Notes under the pieces: generated by a model
Told to the model about the DNA's origin: nothing
The model's input: the letters and a program-made list of their open reading frames with translations, nothing else
Databases searched by the model: none
Position numbers and translations under genes: made by a program
Assembly: GCA_014529385.2 (NCBI GenBank)
Contig: CM043944.1
Location: forward strand, 89,969,384-90,033,383
Length of the DNA: 64,000 nt
Source of the DNA: Adiantum capillus-veneris
Lineage: Eukaryota > Streptophyta > Polypodiopsida > Polypodiales > Pteridaceae
Direction of reading: 5' to 3'
Shown: positions 10,678-20,343 of the stretch, piece by piece
Layout of the letters: every line of letters starts with the position of its first letter
How positions within the stretch are numbered: position 1 is the first letter of the stretch

Positions 10678-13600
10678 ATGGCTGACAATATTAAAGAGAG
10701 TGAAATTAATGTTGATAACTTTGATTTTGCTCATGAGCAAGCTACTAATGATGCTTCAATGCTTGTTAATTATCTTGTTTCTAGGCTTCAACAAGCCATG
10801 GGCAATCCATCTCTCCAAAGTGAAGTGCAACGGCAGCTCCGTGCTCACGGGATTCTCCAAGCTCATCACCATGACGAGAGAACACCTAGGAAGCCTCCTT
10901 GTGAGACTACCAAAAGAGGTCTCTCTCCGATTCGGGAAGAAGAAGAGAATCCATATGAAGGGCTCAAGAACTTACTTCTTGATGATGCATCTCCTTCCCA
11001 AAGGAGAACTCAAGAGCCTCCACCGAAGGAACGAGAAAGAAGCGAGTCTCCCGCCACCTCGGCGGAGATGGCTCCACGAAGACGGCGGGCTAAACGCTCT
11101 CCATCACCACCAAAGCGGAGAAGACCATCACACTCTTCTCCACGCCATAATTCAAAGAGGGATGATAAAAAGCAAGAGAAGAAAAAGGCGAGAAAGAGGA
11201 CACCCTCTTCTCCATCTTCTTCATCCTCTTCCTCTTATGAAAGCTATGGTGAAGACGACAAAGATCAAGACAAGAAAAAGGCGAGAAAGAGGTCACCCTC
11301 TTCTCCACCTTCTTCAAATTCTTCATCTTCTGAAGAAAGTGATGGTGCAACTTTTGAACCATCAAAAAGAAGAGGCCATAGAAAATCCTATGCCGCATGG
11401 AAGAGGTCGTCCAAGCTGAAGAAATTCAAAGAGGGAGGGAAGAGCATCTCTTTCCTTACCTATGATGGCACCTTCGGTGCTACAGACAAAGTTTTGGCCT
11501 TTATCCAGCAATTCGATGCGGCGTTTGGAGATGAGGGCTTCACGGAGTCCTCTAAGCTACGCCATGTAGCTATGCACTTTCAAAAGTCCGTCAGACAATG
11601 GTGGTCTAGCCTACGAGCCAACGGTGAAGCTCCACGAACATGGAAGGCTTTAAGAGCTTCCATTATGAAGCAGTTTTTGGCCACCGATGCCAAAGACAAA
11701 GTACTCACCGAATGGCGAAGCTTAAAGCTCTCTCCCAATGAATCCATCCACAAATATGTAGACAAGTTTTGGGACCTACAACTCAAAGCCACTGTCTTCA
11801 AAAAGTTGGATTTTGGAGAGCAAAAGCAACAATTTTGTGCGGGCTTAACCGAAGAAATGGCGGAGTATGTCAACTCCCAAAGGCCACGTACCATATCGGC
11901 GGTAATACACCATACTATGGTGGCCTCGCGAATCAATTTCCAAACGGGGGGTAAAAGAAATAATAAGCCCCCGGAAAACAAGGGTTCCAATGAGCCTAAG
12001 GGGAAGGACAATGTCCAAAAGTCTCCTAAGGGCTATTCCAACAAAGCTAAAGAGAAGGGAGTTTACAAAGGAAAGAATAAACTCTCTCCTGAAGAGCTTG
12101 AGCGTTATCGTAAAGATAACCGGTGTTTCAAGTGCGGCGAACAAGGGCATGCGTACCGCGCTTGTCCCCAAAAGAACAACCGCCAAGATCCTCCTAGAGC
12201 TTCTTTGGTTGAAATCCAAGAGGAGGAGATTCACCAAACTCACCACAAAGGATCTCCTCTATGCCATGCTTGGGGAAAGGTAAGAGAACATGATGCTTTT
12301 ATTCTCTTTGACCCTGGTTCTACTCACAATTTTATATCTATGGAGTTAGCCACCAAGCTAGGCATACAATCCTACGAGATGGGAGATATCCTACCCGCAG
12401 ACAGTGCCTTCAAGGGGCAAGAAGCTTCAGTCACTCCCTTAATCGAGAAATTGAGGCTTCATGTCCAAGGCTATGTGGACAAAGAGGACTTCTTTATCTC
12501 TCCTCTCAAGCATGAGGATGTAATCCTAGGGGCACCATGGTTTGACCGTCTGGCTGCCCATGTTAAATTTCCTGAAAGGAGAATCTCCTTTAAGTTCAGG
12601 GAAAAGGACATGTATATAGATGCTAGGGAGATGGGTAACACCATCCCCATTGTACATACACCAGCTTTCAACAAGTCAATAAAGAGCTCTATTTCCGTGT
12701 ACATGATTTTTGTTAAAGATTCTCAAAATGAACCTAATGCTTTAGCAAAAGAAAATAAAAGCAACCAAAAGGAATTAGAGTTATCCAATTTTCTCAAGGG
12801 GTTTCAAGATGTCTTTATTGACGACATCCCTTGTGAGCTACCTCCTAAACGAGGTAATGACGACCATGCAATTGAACTTCTTCCAGGAAGTTCACCGCCT
12901 AACAAACCTCCTTATAGAGTTTCTCAAGCTCAACAAGAGGAGATTATGCGGCAAGTGCATGAGTTAATTGAGAAGGGCATGGTTAGGCCTAGCTCATCTC
13001 CATTTTGCTCACCTGTGCTATTAGTGCAAAAGAAAGACGGCACATATCGTATGTGTGTCGACTATAGAGCACTAAATAGGATCACTATCAAGAATAGGTT
13101 TCCCGTTCCACGGGTAGAAGACCTATTTGATAAGCTACAAGGATCGACCTACTTCAGTAGGATTGACCTAAAAAGTGGCTATCATCAAATAAGGATAGTT
13201 GATCAAGACATTGTAAAGACCGCATTTCGTACTACATTTGGTCTTTACGAATACATTGTCATGCCTTTTGGCTTGACTAATGCACCAGCCACATTTAACC
13301 GCTTGATGGAGAAGCTGTTCAGACCTCATCGAACCTTCACTGGAGTGTTCTTTGATGATATTATCATCTACTCTAATTCATTAGAGGAACACAAGCAACA
13401 CCTCCAGGTAATATTTCAAGTTTTAAGAGAGAATAAACTTTATGTTAATCGAAAGAAAAGTGAATTTTTCTTGCAAGAGATTCAATATTTAGGTCACATT
13501 ATCTCTCAAGATGGAATCCAAATGGATCCATCCAAGTTAGAGGTAATAAAAGGATGGCCTAAACCAAGGAATCTTCATGAACTAAGAAGCTTTATAGGTA

Positions 13601-15474
13601 TGTGTGCATACTATAGACGCTTCATAGAAAAGTTCTCACAAATTGCGGGACCATTACATGACCTAACAAAGAAAAATGTTAGGTATACGTGGTCTGCTAA
13701 GGAGAACAATGCTTTCGAAAAGCTTAAAGAAAAGCTTATCTCTCAACCTGTGCTTACACTACCGGATCTCTCAAAACCATTTGAGGTCCAATGTGATGCT
13801 TGTGGTGATTGCCTTGGGGCTGTTCTGCTCCAAGAAGGGCACGCCATAGGCTATGAGAGTCGAAGGCTCGACCCTGTTGAGCAAGCTCTAGGCATATACG
13901 AAAAAGAACTCCTTGCAGTTCTACATGCCTTAGACTCATGGAAGCACTATTTATTGGGGACTCCTTTCATTCTGCGAACGGATCACCAAAGTCTTAAGTA
14001 CTTCATGACGCAGACCAAGCTCTCCGACAAACAAATGAGGTGGGCAAATTTCCTTTCGCAATTTCATTTTCATATTTCTCACATTGCTGGCAAGCATAAT
14101 CAAGTAGCCGATGCACTCTCAAGACGACCGAGAGTGAATGCGGTTTCCATAGCAACTCACAATGATCTATCTTTAATGATAGATGAGTATGCTATTGATC
14201 CCGATTTTAGAGATGTGATTTCAGCCCTTGCATTAGGGAAGAAAGAAGAACCATTTACTTTACAAGATGGTTATCTTCTCTATGGCAATAGACTATGCGT
14301 TACTAACTCACTACGTGAGAAAGTAATGTATGAATCTCATGCTCCCCCATATGCGGGGCATAGAGGGATTCAGTCTACCCTAAAGGGAATTGAAACATAT
14401 TTCTATTGGCCTACCATGAAAGTGAACATACATGAGTATGTTTCCAAATGTGTGGTATGTCAAAAGACAAAATTTGATAGAGGGAAGCAACTTGGATTGC
14501 TTCAACCCTTGCCAATCCCTAATTCACCGTGGGAGAGCATATCCATGGATTTTATCTTTGGATTGCCTAAGTCTATCCATGGGAATACGGGAATATGGAC
14601 GATAGTAGACAGGTTCAGTAAACAAGCTCATTTTATACCTGTCAAAAAGACTATCAAAGCCCATCAAATGGCAACCCTCTTCATTTCACAAATTTTCAAG
14701 TACCATGGCTTGCCAATGTCCATAGTGTCGGATAGAGATCCTAGAATGACCAGTAATTTTTGGAAGGGTCTCTTTGAGAATTTAGGAACAAGGCTAAACT
14801 TCTCTTCGGCCTATCATCCACAAACTGATGGCCAAAGTGAAATAGCTAACCTAACTATTCTCGATCTACTAAAAGCCTATGTAAGGGAAGTAGATCAAAG
14901 ATCCCAATGGGAGAAGTACTTACCCTTAGTAGAGTATGCTTACAATAACACTGTACATACTTCTACAGGAAAAGCACCTTTCGAGGTAATTGAGGGAAGA
15001 TCAAAAAGTCCCTTGCTACTTAAGGTACATGGGAAGATCTTCGCTGCAGATGAGTATAGCCGAGACCTACAAGAATCTTTCCAAAAGATTAAGGATGCTA
15101 TCTCTATCTCACAGCAAAGGCAAAAGGTTGCTGCTGACAAGCACAGAAGAGCCCAAGCCTTTAAAGAAAACGATTGGGTCTTGTTAAAGTTTCCCAAGGC
15201 TCGATTAAGGCACACTATGGGCAAGAATCCTACGGGCCACCAAAAGTACTATGCTAAACTAGCAAAAAGGTACTATGGTCCCTTCCAGATTCTTAGGCCA
15301 ATCAATGAGATGGCCTATCAACTTAAGTTGCCCAATCATTGGCTCATACACAATGCTTTTCATGTGAGCCTCTTAAAGCCTTACAAAGGAGAGCCACCTC
15401 AAGAACCAACTATTGAAGACCCACCGGAGATCGAGGACCACGAGGAGGTGCTGCAGCCCGAGTCCATTCTCTGA
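10678..15474 (+). CDS. A1 gag-pol polyprotein (1598 codons)
   Basis: Domains in order by residue: an SR-like Ser/Arg/Lys stretch at about 120-240, gag capsid about 275-400, CCHC knuckle 483-496 (CFKCGEQGHAYRAC), protease D545 in FDPGSTHNFIS, RT with VDYRALN (D795) and FFDDI (D893, D894), RNase H about 1035-1155 (D1040), integrase zinc finger H1221/H1228/C1258/C1261, and integrase core D1291, D1352, E1388 with exact DD35E spacing. The start ATG follows the leader and matches A2. The frame ends at TGA 15472-15474 where A2 has CGA, which removes the C-terminal chromodomain-like segment. All catalytic residues look intact. It acts in the virus-like particle and nucleus to copy and insert the element. 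Confidence 0.95.
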   Translation: MADNIKESEINVDNFDFAHEQATNDASMLVNYLVSRLQQAMGNPSLQSEVQRQLRAHGILQAHHHDERTPRKPPCETTKRGLSPIREEEENPYEGLKNLLLDDASPSQRRTQEPPPKERERSESPATSAEMAPRRRRAKRSPSPPKRRRPSHSSPRHNSKRDDKKQEKKKARKRTPSSPSSSSSSSYESYGEDDKDQDKKKARKRSPSSPPSSNSSSSEESDGATFEPSKRRGHRKSYAAWKRSSKLKKFKEGGKSISFLTYDGTFGATDKVLAFIQQFDAAFGDEGFTESSKLRHVAMHFQKSVRQWWSSLRANGEAPRTWKALRASIMKQFLATDAKDKVLTEWRSLKLSPNESIHKYVDKFWDLQLKATVFKKLDFGEQKQQFCAGLTEEMAEYVNSQRPRTISAVIHHTMVASRINFQTGGKRNNKPPENKGSNEPKGKDNVQKSPKGYSNKAKEKGVYKGKNKLSPEELERYRKDNRCFKCGEQGHAYRACPQKNNRQDPPRASLVEIQEEEIHQTHHKGSPLCHAWGKVREHDAFILFDPGSTHNFISMELATKLGIQSYEMGDILPADSAFKGQEASVTPLIEKLRLHVQGYVDKEDFFISPLKHEDVILGAPWFDRLAAHVKFPERRISFKFREKDMYIDAREMGNTIPIVHTPAFNKSIKSSISVYMIFVKDSQNEPNALAKENKSNQKELELSNFLKGFQDVFIDDIPCELPPKRGNDDHAIELLPGSSPPNKPPYRVSQAQQEEIMRQVHELIEKGMVRPSSSPFCSPVLLVQKKDGTYRMCVDYRALNRITIKNRFPVPRVEDLFDKLQGSTYFSRIDLKSGYHQIRIVDQDIVKTAFRTTFGLYEYIVMPFGLTNAPATFNRLMEKLFRPHRTFTGVFFDDIIIYSNSLEEHKQHLQVIFQVLRENKLYVNRKKSEFFLQEIQYLGHIISQDGIQMDPSKLEVIKGWPKPRNLHELRSFIGMCAYYRRFIEKFSQIAGPLHDLTKKNVRYTWSAKENNAFEKLKEKLISQPVLTLPDLSKPFEVQCDACGDCLGAVLLQEGHAIGYESRRLDPVEQALGIYEKELLAVLHALDSWKHYLLGTPFILRTDHQSLKYFMTQTKLSDKQMRWANFLSQFHFHISHIAGKHNQVADALSRRPRVNAVSIATHNDLSLMIDEYAIDPDFRDVISALALGKKEEPFTLQDGYLLYGNRLCVTNSLREKVMYESHAPPYAGHRGIQSTLKGIETYFYWPTMKVNIHEYVSKCVVCQKTKFDRGKQLGLLQPLPIPNSPWESISMDFIFGLPKSIHGNTGIWTIVDRFSKQAHFIPVKKTIKAHQMATLFISQIFKYHGLPMSIVSDRDPRMTSNFWKGLFENLGTRLNFSSAYHPQTDGQSEIANLTILDLLKAYVREVDQRSQWEKYLPLVEYAYNNTVHTSTGKAPFEVIEGRSKSPLLLKVHGKIFAADEYSRDLQESFQKIKDAISISQQRQKVAADKHRRAQAFKENDWVLLKFPKARLRHTMGKNPTGHQKYYAKLAKRYYGPFQILRPINEMAYQLKLPNHWLIHNAFHVSLLKPYKGEPPQEPTIEDPPEIEDHEEVLQPESIL

Positions 15475-15627
15475 CATGAAGACAAGGTATTAAGAGGCGG
15501 TAAGACTATCAGACGATATCTTATTAAGTTTAAGAATTATCCTTTTGAAGATGCTAGATGGATGCAAGGCATACAATTAAAGGATAACCTAAACCTTGTC
15601 AATGCTTACAATGCTTCCCAAGAGTAA
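15475..15627 (+). pseudogene. A1 chromodomain-like tail behind a premature stop
   Basis: The same frame continues for 50 codons after the TGA to a TAA at 15625-15627, reading KVLRGGKTIRRYLIKFKNYP...DARWM. Basic-aromatic spacing and a terminal W resemble the integrase chromodomain of chromoviruses, which tethers integration to chromatin. A2 keeps it fused in frame (25063-25221). Loss by CGA-to-TGA is the expected product of CpG deamination. Confidence 0.75.
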
Positions 15628-15668
15628 GCAAATGTACAAAATGTTAAAAATGAACAAAAAATGAACAA

Positions 15669-16688
15669 AAACTAGCCATTTTAATTGTTTGATATCAAAA
15701 TTTGTGCTTTAATTGCTTTCTTAATACTAAAGGTTTGACTCCCTTAAACTGCCAAATAAAGAGGCCCTCCTAGACTCCATTCTCTTCCTAATGTTGAGAA
15801 AGTGATAGTTAATTCCTGTGGGATTGAATATCAACACACTTTTACCATAGTAGACTTTGGGAAGAAACCCCATACAAGAGTTTGATTCAGTCTCTTCAGG
15901 TGAAAGTAAGCTTCCATCTTGGTTGAACAAAGATACTCCTATTTGGATGTGCGGAGCTTCAAATAACGGGAGCTTAAAAAGAGAGGAATTTATCTTATAA
16001 AGGGATTGCACAGACAAAGCCTATATACCTGAACCCTTTCCCGAGCATTTGTTTGAGCCATTTGAATGGACTCAAATTTTAACGACAATGGATGTATGTG
16101 TGAATATGTCTATGCCTACTCAATTTTGCAATGAGGATGGCTATGACATAATTCCCATCCAAATGATCTCAACCCTCCACATTGAAGACAAAATTCTGGA
16201 ACCAAAGGACTTGATGAAACCTCAACAAGTCTTTTCAGACCTCTACTATGATGCAACAGATGACCTAGAAGAACATTCAGCTACGTCAGATGATTCGGGG
16301 TCGGAAAAAGAACATGTGAGAGCTAAGCTACTCATGAAAGAAGGGGAGGAAAAGTTTTTTGACTTTCCTAACCAGAAACCGAGAAGATAGAATGGTATAG
16401 ACGAAAGAGGGACACTAGAAATTTAAAAGCTAGACCTATGCCATCAGTCTCCAGTAGAACACAGTTCCTTATGCAAACAAATGCATATGATTGTATCAAG
16501 AACAAAATTACTGGTAGATATCCTTCAAACAAAAACCCAGAAATTAAGCAAAACCTAGAAAACAGGACAACGGTTCAACCATCACACGAGTTAAGTGGAA
16601 AAAGAAGTATCAAGAGCTGAAAAAAACTCTAAAGGAGATATGTACAACTAAAATGGAAACCACTGAAGAGGATGGTAAAGATCTAATG
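15669..16688 (+). repeat. Segment X, second copy, inside the A1 3' end
   Basis: A copy of H1 pol linker 7668-8687 lying between the A1 gag-pol and its 3' LTR. The junction at 15651-15671 reads ATGAACAAA, then a short repeat of the same word, then ACTAGCC: a templated-filler-like join. The open frames here duplicate those of copy 1 and are not A1 genes. Confidence 0.92.
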
Positions 16689-18276
16689 TGTCATAATAAT
16701 CAATGTCTAATTCTCCTAAATGATTTTCTCATATTAAACTGATCATTTAATGTGGGGAAGTGCCAAGGGAGAAAAAGCTAGAATATTGGTTAAGTTAGCA
16801 GACCGGCCACAGTAGGGATCCAAAGGAGGGAAAATAGGGATCCAAAGGGGGGGCCATCTGCAAAAGAGCCATGTGAAACAATGGGCCAAAAAGACCCTAA
16901 GGTTCAGCCCATTAAGACTTCCAAAATGCTAAGGTTCCAAAATTCAAAGGTTGTGTCCAAAGGTCAACCCTAGGGAAAATTGGATGCTTAGTGTGTGCCC
17001 TAAAAGTCTTTGCATATCCCTACATGGGAGGGGGCGAGCCCCAAAGCTAGGGGATGAGAGAGAAAGCCACACACACACACAGGCTCCCTTTACACAAAGG
17101 GAATGAGGGACACATGTCAGCTCCCTAGGCCAGATGCCCACAAGGTGTGCCCAATTCCTATTGGAAGACCCTTGAAGTGGACCAATGAGAATTAAGCTAG
17201 AGTAAATCTAGTTTAATTAATTTAAAAACATTTAATAAAAGAAACCAATAAGAATTAAGTGTCCTAGAAGACTATTGGGCAGTCTCCCAAGGGGTCCAAT
17301 GAGCATTCAGGAGCCCCATGGCTTGCCTGATTCCTATTGGCCAGGAGGCAAAGGGGTCCAATGAGAGTTTAGTTTAATTATTTAATTACCTAAAGCTCTC
17401 ACAAAAGGGGAAAGGGGGACACATGTCAGAAGGCTATCACTTATGCTGCTTAATCCCTATTGGCTTGACCTGGGGAGGTCCAATGAGGCAAAAGCCAGAC
17501 TTATTTAGCAGCTAGGGCTCGCCCAAGAGAGGGGGGGGGCTGATTTTTGCTTGGCATTGACACACACACTCTCACACTTGACCATGTGTGAAGGGAAAAT
17601 ACTCTATCTCCTCCCAAGCTTTAATGGAGAGCTCATCACCTACTCCAAGCTTGTGAGATAGAAGCCTACATCAACACTCTCTTGGCATGTGGATGCAAAT
17701 CCAACCAAGAGCCAAGCTTCAATGCATGCTCATCTTCTCTACCAAGCTAATTACTAAGCTAAGCTATGCTAATATGAGTGATTATGTGAGGAGATGTACT
17801 TCTTTCTCGTAAGATACTTCTTTTTCCTCTCAATCTACTCTCATACCCTGCTAGCTCTCACCATCTTCGAAGGTGTGTGAGGTCTTGGGTCTGAGAACGG
17901 GGATAATTCAAGTTGTGTTTGATTAAGTGTTTTGCTTGGTGTATGAAGCTTCCATCTTCATTGCACTAGCTAGTCTTGAAGGAACACAAAGAATTGTATT
18001 GTACAATGTCTCTCTTGATGGGAGAAACCATAATACAAAGCCTTTTGGAGGGGGGACCGGCTCCATGCAAATCCGGTCCTCAACTGTTGTCAATAGCTTA
18101 ATTGCTCTCTCTTTTGAAAGTATTGTCGATGCTATCTAACTAGGTGTTATGCTTTTTGTTGCTCTCTCCACCCAAGCACTCTTGTAATTCTCATTAGGAA
18201 TCAACTCTAATGAAATGCCCACTATGTTCATGCTAAATTCCGCTACACAAAAGATTTTAAGCCATTAAATGTTACA
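16689..18276 (+). mobile_element. A1 3' LTR
   Basis: 1588 bp, TGTCATAATAATC to ATGTTACA, almost identical to the 5' LTR. It is preceded by TAATG as at 8683-8687 and followed directly by H1 pol sequence. The upstream tract GAAGAGGATGGTAAAG is purine-rich by chance of the H1 sequence and is not the native polypurine tract. Confidence 0.95.
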
Positions 18277-19153
18277 AATGAGTGTTCCATCCCATTACAA
18301 GAAATATACTCTCCAAGATCAAAAAATCATAATCGAACAACCTGTTAGAGAACTACAAAAACAGGGCAAGTCCTACGAAGGGCCTGAAAACGCGAAAAGG
18401 ATAGTTCTGGCCAAACCAAGAGAAGAGCCTAGACTAGCCTACATTACAAATGAACTAAATGAAGAAGAAGAAGGTCTTTTATTAAGCTTACTGAAAGAAT
18501 ATCATTTTAGAACCAGTTGACAAAAAGAAGCTTACATCTTCTTAGATGGCTTTTGGGATACAATCAACTTTTGGTTGACCCAAAGGATTAGCGTAAAATT
18601 GCTTTTGCAATTGAATGGGGTTAATTAATGCTCCTGCCACCTTTCAAAGATTGATGAGTTATGCTTTTGAGGAATATCTTAGGAAATTCTTGGAAGTATA
18701 TAGGGATGATCTATGCGTACATTCATCAATCCGAGCTGATCATTTTGAACACCTCAAAAAGGTATTCAAAAAATGTAGACTTTATAGGATTTGCTTAAAT
18801 CCTCAAAAGTGCACATTCATGGGTAGACAAGGAAAAATTCTTGGACATATAGTGTCTAAAAATGGCATAGCTAATGATATGGACAATTCATGTTATTGCT
18901 GATTTGCCTAGACCAACAACAGTCTAGGGGGTTCAAGCCTTCATGGGACATTGTGGATATTACAAACGGTTCATTTATATGTACGATATAATTGCAGAAC
19001 CCATGTATAGCTTGATTACACACTTTGAGTGGACTGAGGCATTTGAAGAATCCTTCATGAAACTTAAGCAAGCTCTCACCTCAGTTCCAATATTAAAAGC
19101 CCCAGATTGGAATAAGATATTCCACATATATGTAGATGCTTCCAATTTTGCCA
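18277..19153 (+). pseudogene. H1 reverse transcriptase, internally deleted
   Basis: A frame of about 80 codons (SVPSHYKKYT...LLSLLKEYHF) leads into RT. After about 18508 the sequence jumps to LLGYNQ...FAIEWGLINAPATFQRLM, so roughly the first third of RT is missing. The active-site box reads YRDD at 18699-18710, where YMDD is expected. RT connection and RNase H start (PILKAPDWNKIFHIYVDASNFAIG) run to the A2 insertion. It is inactive. Confidence 0.85.
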
Positions 19154-19158
19154 TCGGG
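19154..19158. other. Target-site duplication TCGGG, left of A2
   Basis: TCGGG precedes the A2 5' LTR and recurs at 27157-27161 after the 3' LTR. It fixes the element ends and shows insertion into H1 RNase H. Confidence 0.95.
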
Positions 19159-19926
19159 TGTCATAATAATCAATATCTAATCTCCTAAAATATTTTCTCA
19201 TGTTAAACTGATCATTTAATATGGGGAAGTGCAAGGGCAGAAAAAGCTAGAATATTGGTTAAGCTAGCAGACCGGCCACAGTAGGGATCCAAAGGAGAGA
19301 AAATACGGATCCAAAGGGGGGGCCATCTGCAAAAGAGCCATGTGCAACAATGGGCTAAAAAGACCCTAAGGTTCAGCCCATTAAGACATGTACATGCTAA
19401 TTACTAAGCTAAGCTATGCTAATATGAGTGATTATGTAAGGACATGTACATCTTTCTTGTAAGATACTCCTTCTTCCTCTCAATCTACTCTCATACCCTG
19501 CTAGCTCTCACCATCTGCGAAGGTGTGTGAGGTCTTGGGTCTGAGACCGGGGATAATTGATGTTGTGTTTGCTAAGTGTTTTGCTTAGTGCATGAAGCTT
19601 TCATCTTCATTGCACTAGCTAGTCTTGAAGGAACACATAGAATTGTATTGTACAATGTCTCTCTTGATTGGGAGAAACCATAATACAAAGCCTTTTGGAG
19701 GGGGGACCGACTCCATGCAAATCCGGTCCTCAACTGTTTTCAATAGCTTAATTTGTCTCTCTTTTGAAAGTATTGTTCATGCTATCTAACTAGGTGTTAT
19801 GATTTTGGTTGCTCTCTCCACCCAAGCACTCTTGTAATTCTCATTAGGAATCTATTCTAATAAAATTCCCACTATGTTCATGCTAATTTCCGCTACACAC
19901 AAGTTTTTAGGCCATTAAATGTTACA
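19159..19926 (+). mobile_element. A2 5' LTR with internal deletion
   Basis: Matches the A LTR from TGTCATAATAATC to CCCATTAAGAC (about 19386), then jumps to ATGCTAATTACTAAGC. Compared with the 3' LTR, about 815 bp are missing. It ends ATGTTACA. Confidence 0.93.
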
Positions 19927-19927
19927 T

Positions 19928-19939
19928 TGGTATCAGAGC
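19928..19939 (+). promoter_or_regulatory. A2 primer-binding site
   Basis: TGGTATCAGAGC, identical to that of A1, directly after the 5' LTR. Confidence 0.95.
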
Positions 19940-20343
19940 ACAAGGTTTCTCTTTTCTTGCTCAAGAAGGGAGGTCCTCAAGCTAGCTATAAATGGTTGGT
20001 GTTATTAATTGCCTGTGAGTAAGTATAATAGGGATTTTTCGGCCTTGCAGTGTGCCTACCTTCGTGCAGTTAACGGGGCATCACCGTCGAGAGCTATGGT
20101 CTTAATAGTGGAGTCCTACGAGGCTTGCCTACGGCTTAACCACTATTGAGCTATTAGAAGCTTGACAGGAGCCGGTGTTGTTTTGGTGTTGAAAGACCCT
20201 CTCTTCTATTCCTTGCAATTAATGGTATTCGAGCCACGGGTACAGTAGCTTGAGTGCTTTTTCTAAAGGGGTAAAGAGGAGTAGCAACTAGGGCTTGAAG
20301 TGCCAAAGTACACCTAAAAAGTTTACACCTAAAAGTTTTTAGA

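Larger units (their letters stand above)
8688..18276 (+). mobile_element. A1: Ty3/gypsy chromovirus, nearly intact pol, aberrant 3' end
   Basis: Complete 1588-bp LTRs at 8688-10275 and 16689-18276, a Met-type primer site at 10277 and one long gag-pol frame at 10678-15474. The flanking bases read TAATG before and AATGA after, giving a 4-bp AATG target duplication inside H1 pol. The native 3' untranslated region and polypurine tract (present in A2 at 25222-25576) are replaced by a copy of H1 segment X. The very low LTR difference could reflect recent insertion or the recombination that made the duplication. Confidence 0.92.

Noticed and set aside
10670-11419. 249-codon plus frame overlapping the A1 gag start
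   Set aside because: Shadow of the Ser/Arg/Lys-rich gag region; composition follows from the main frame and it ends where that region ends.
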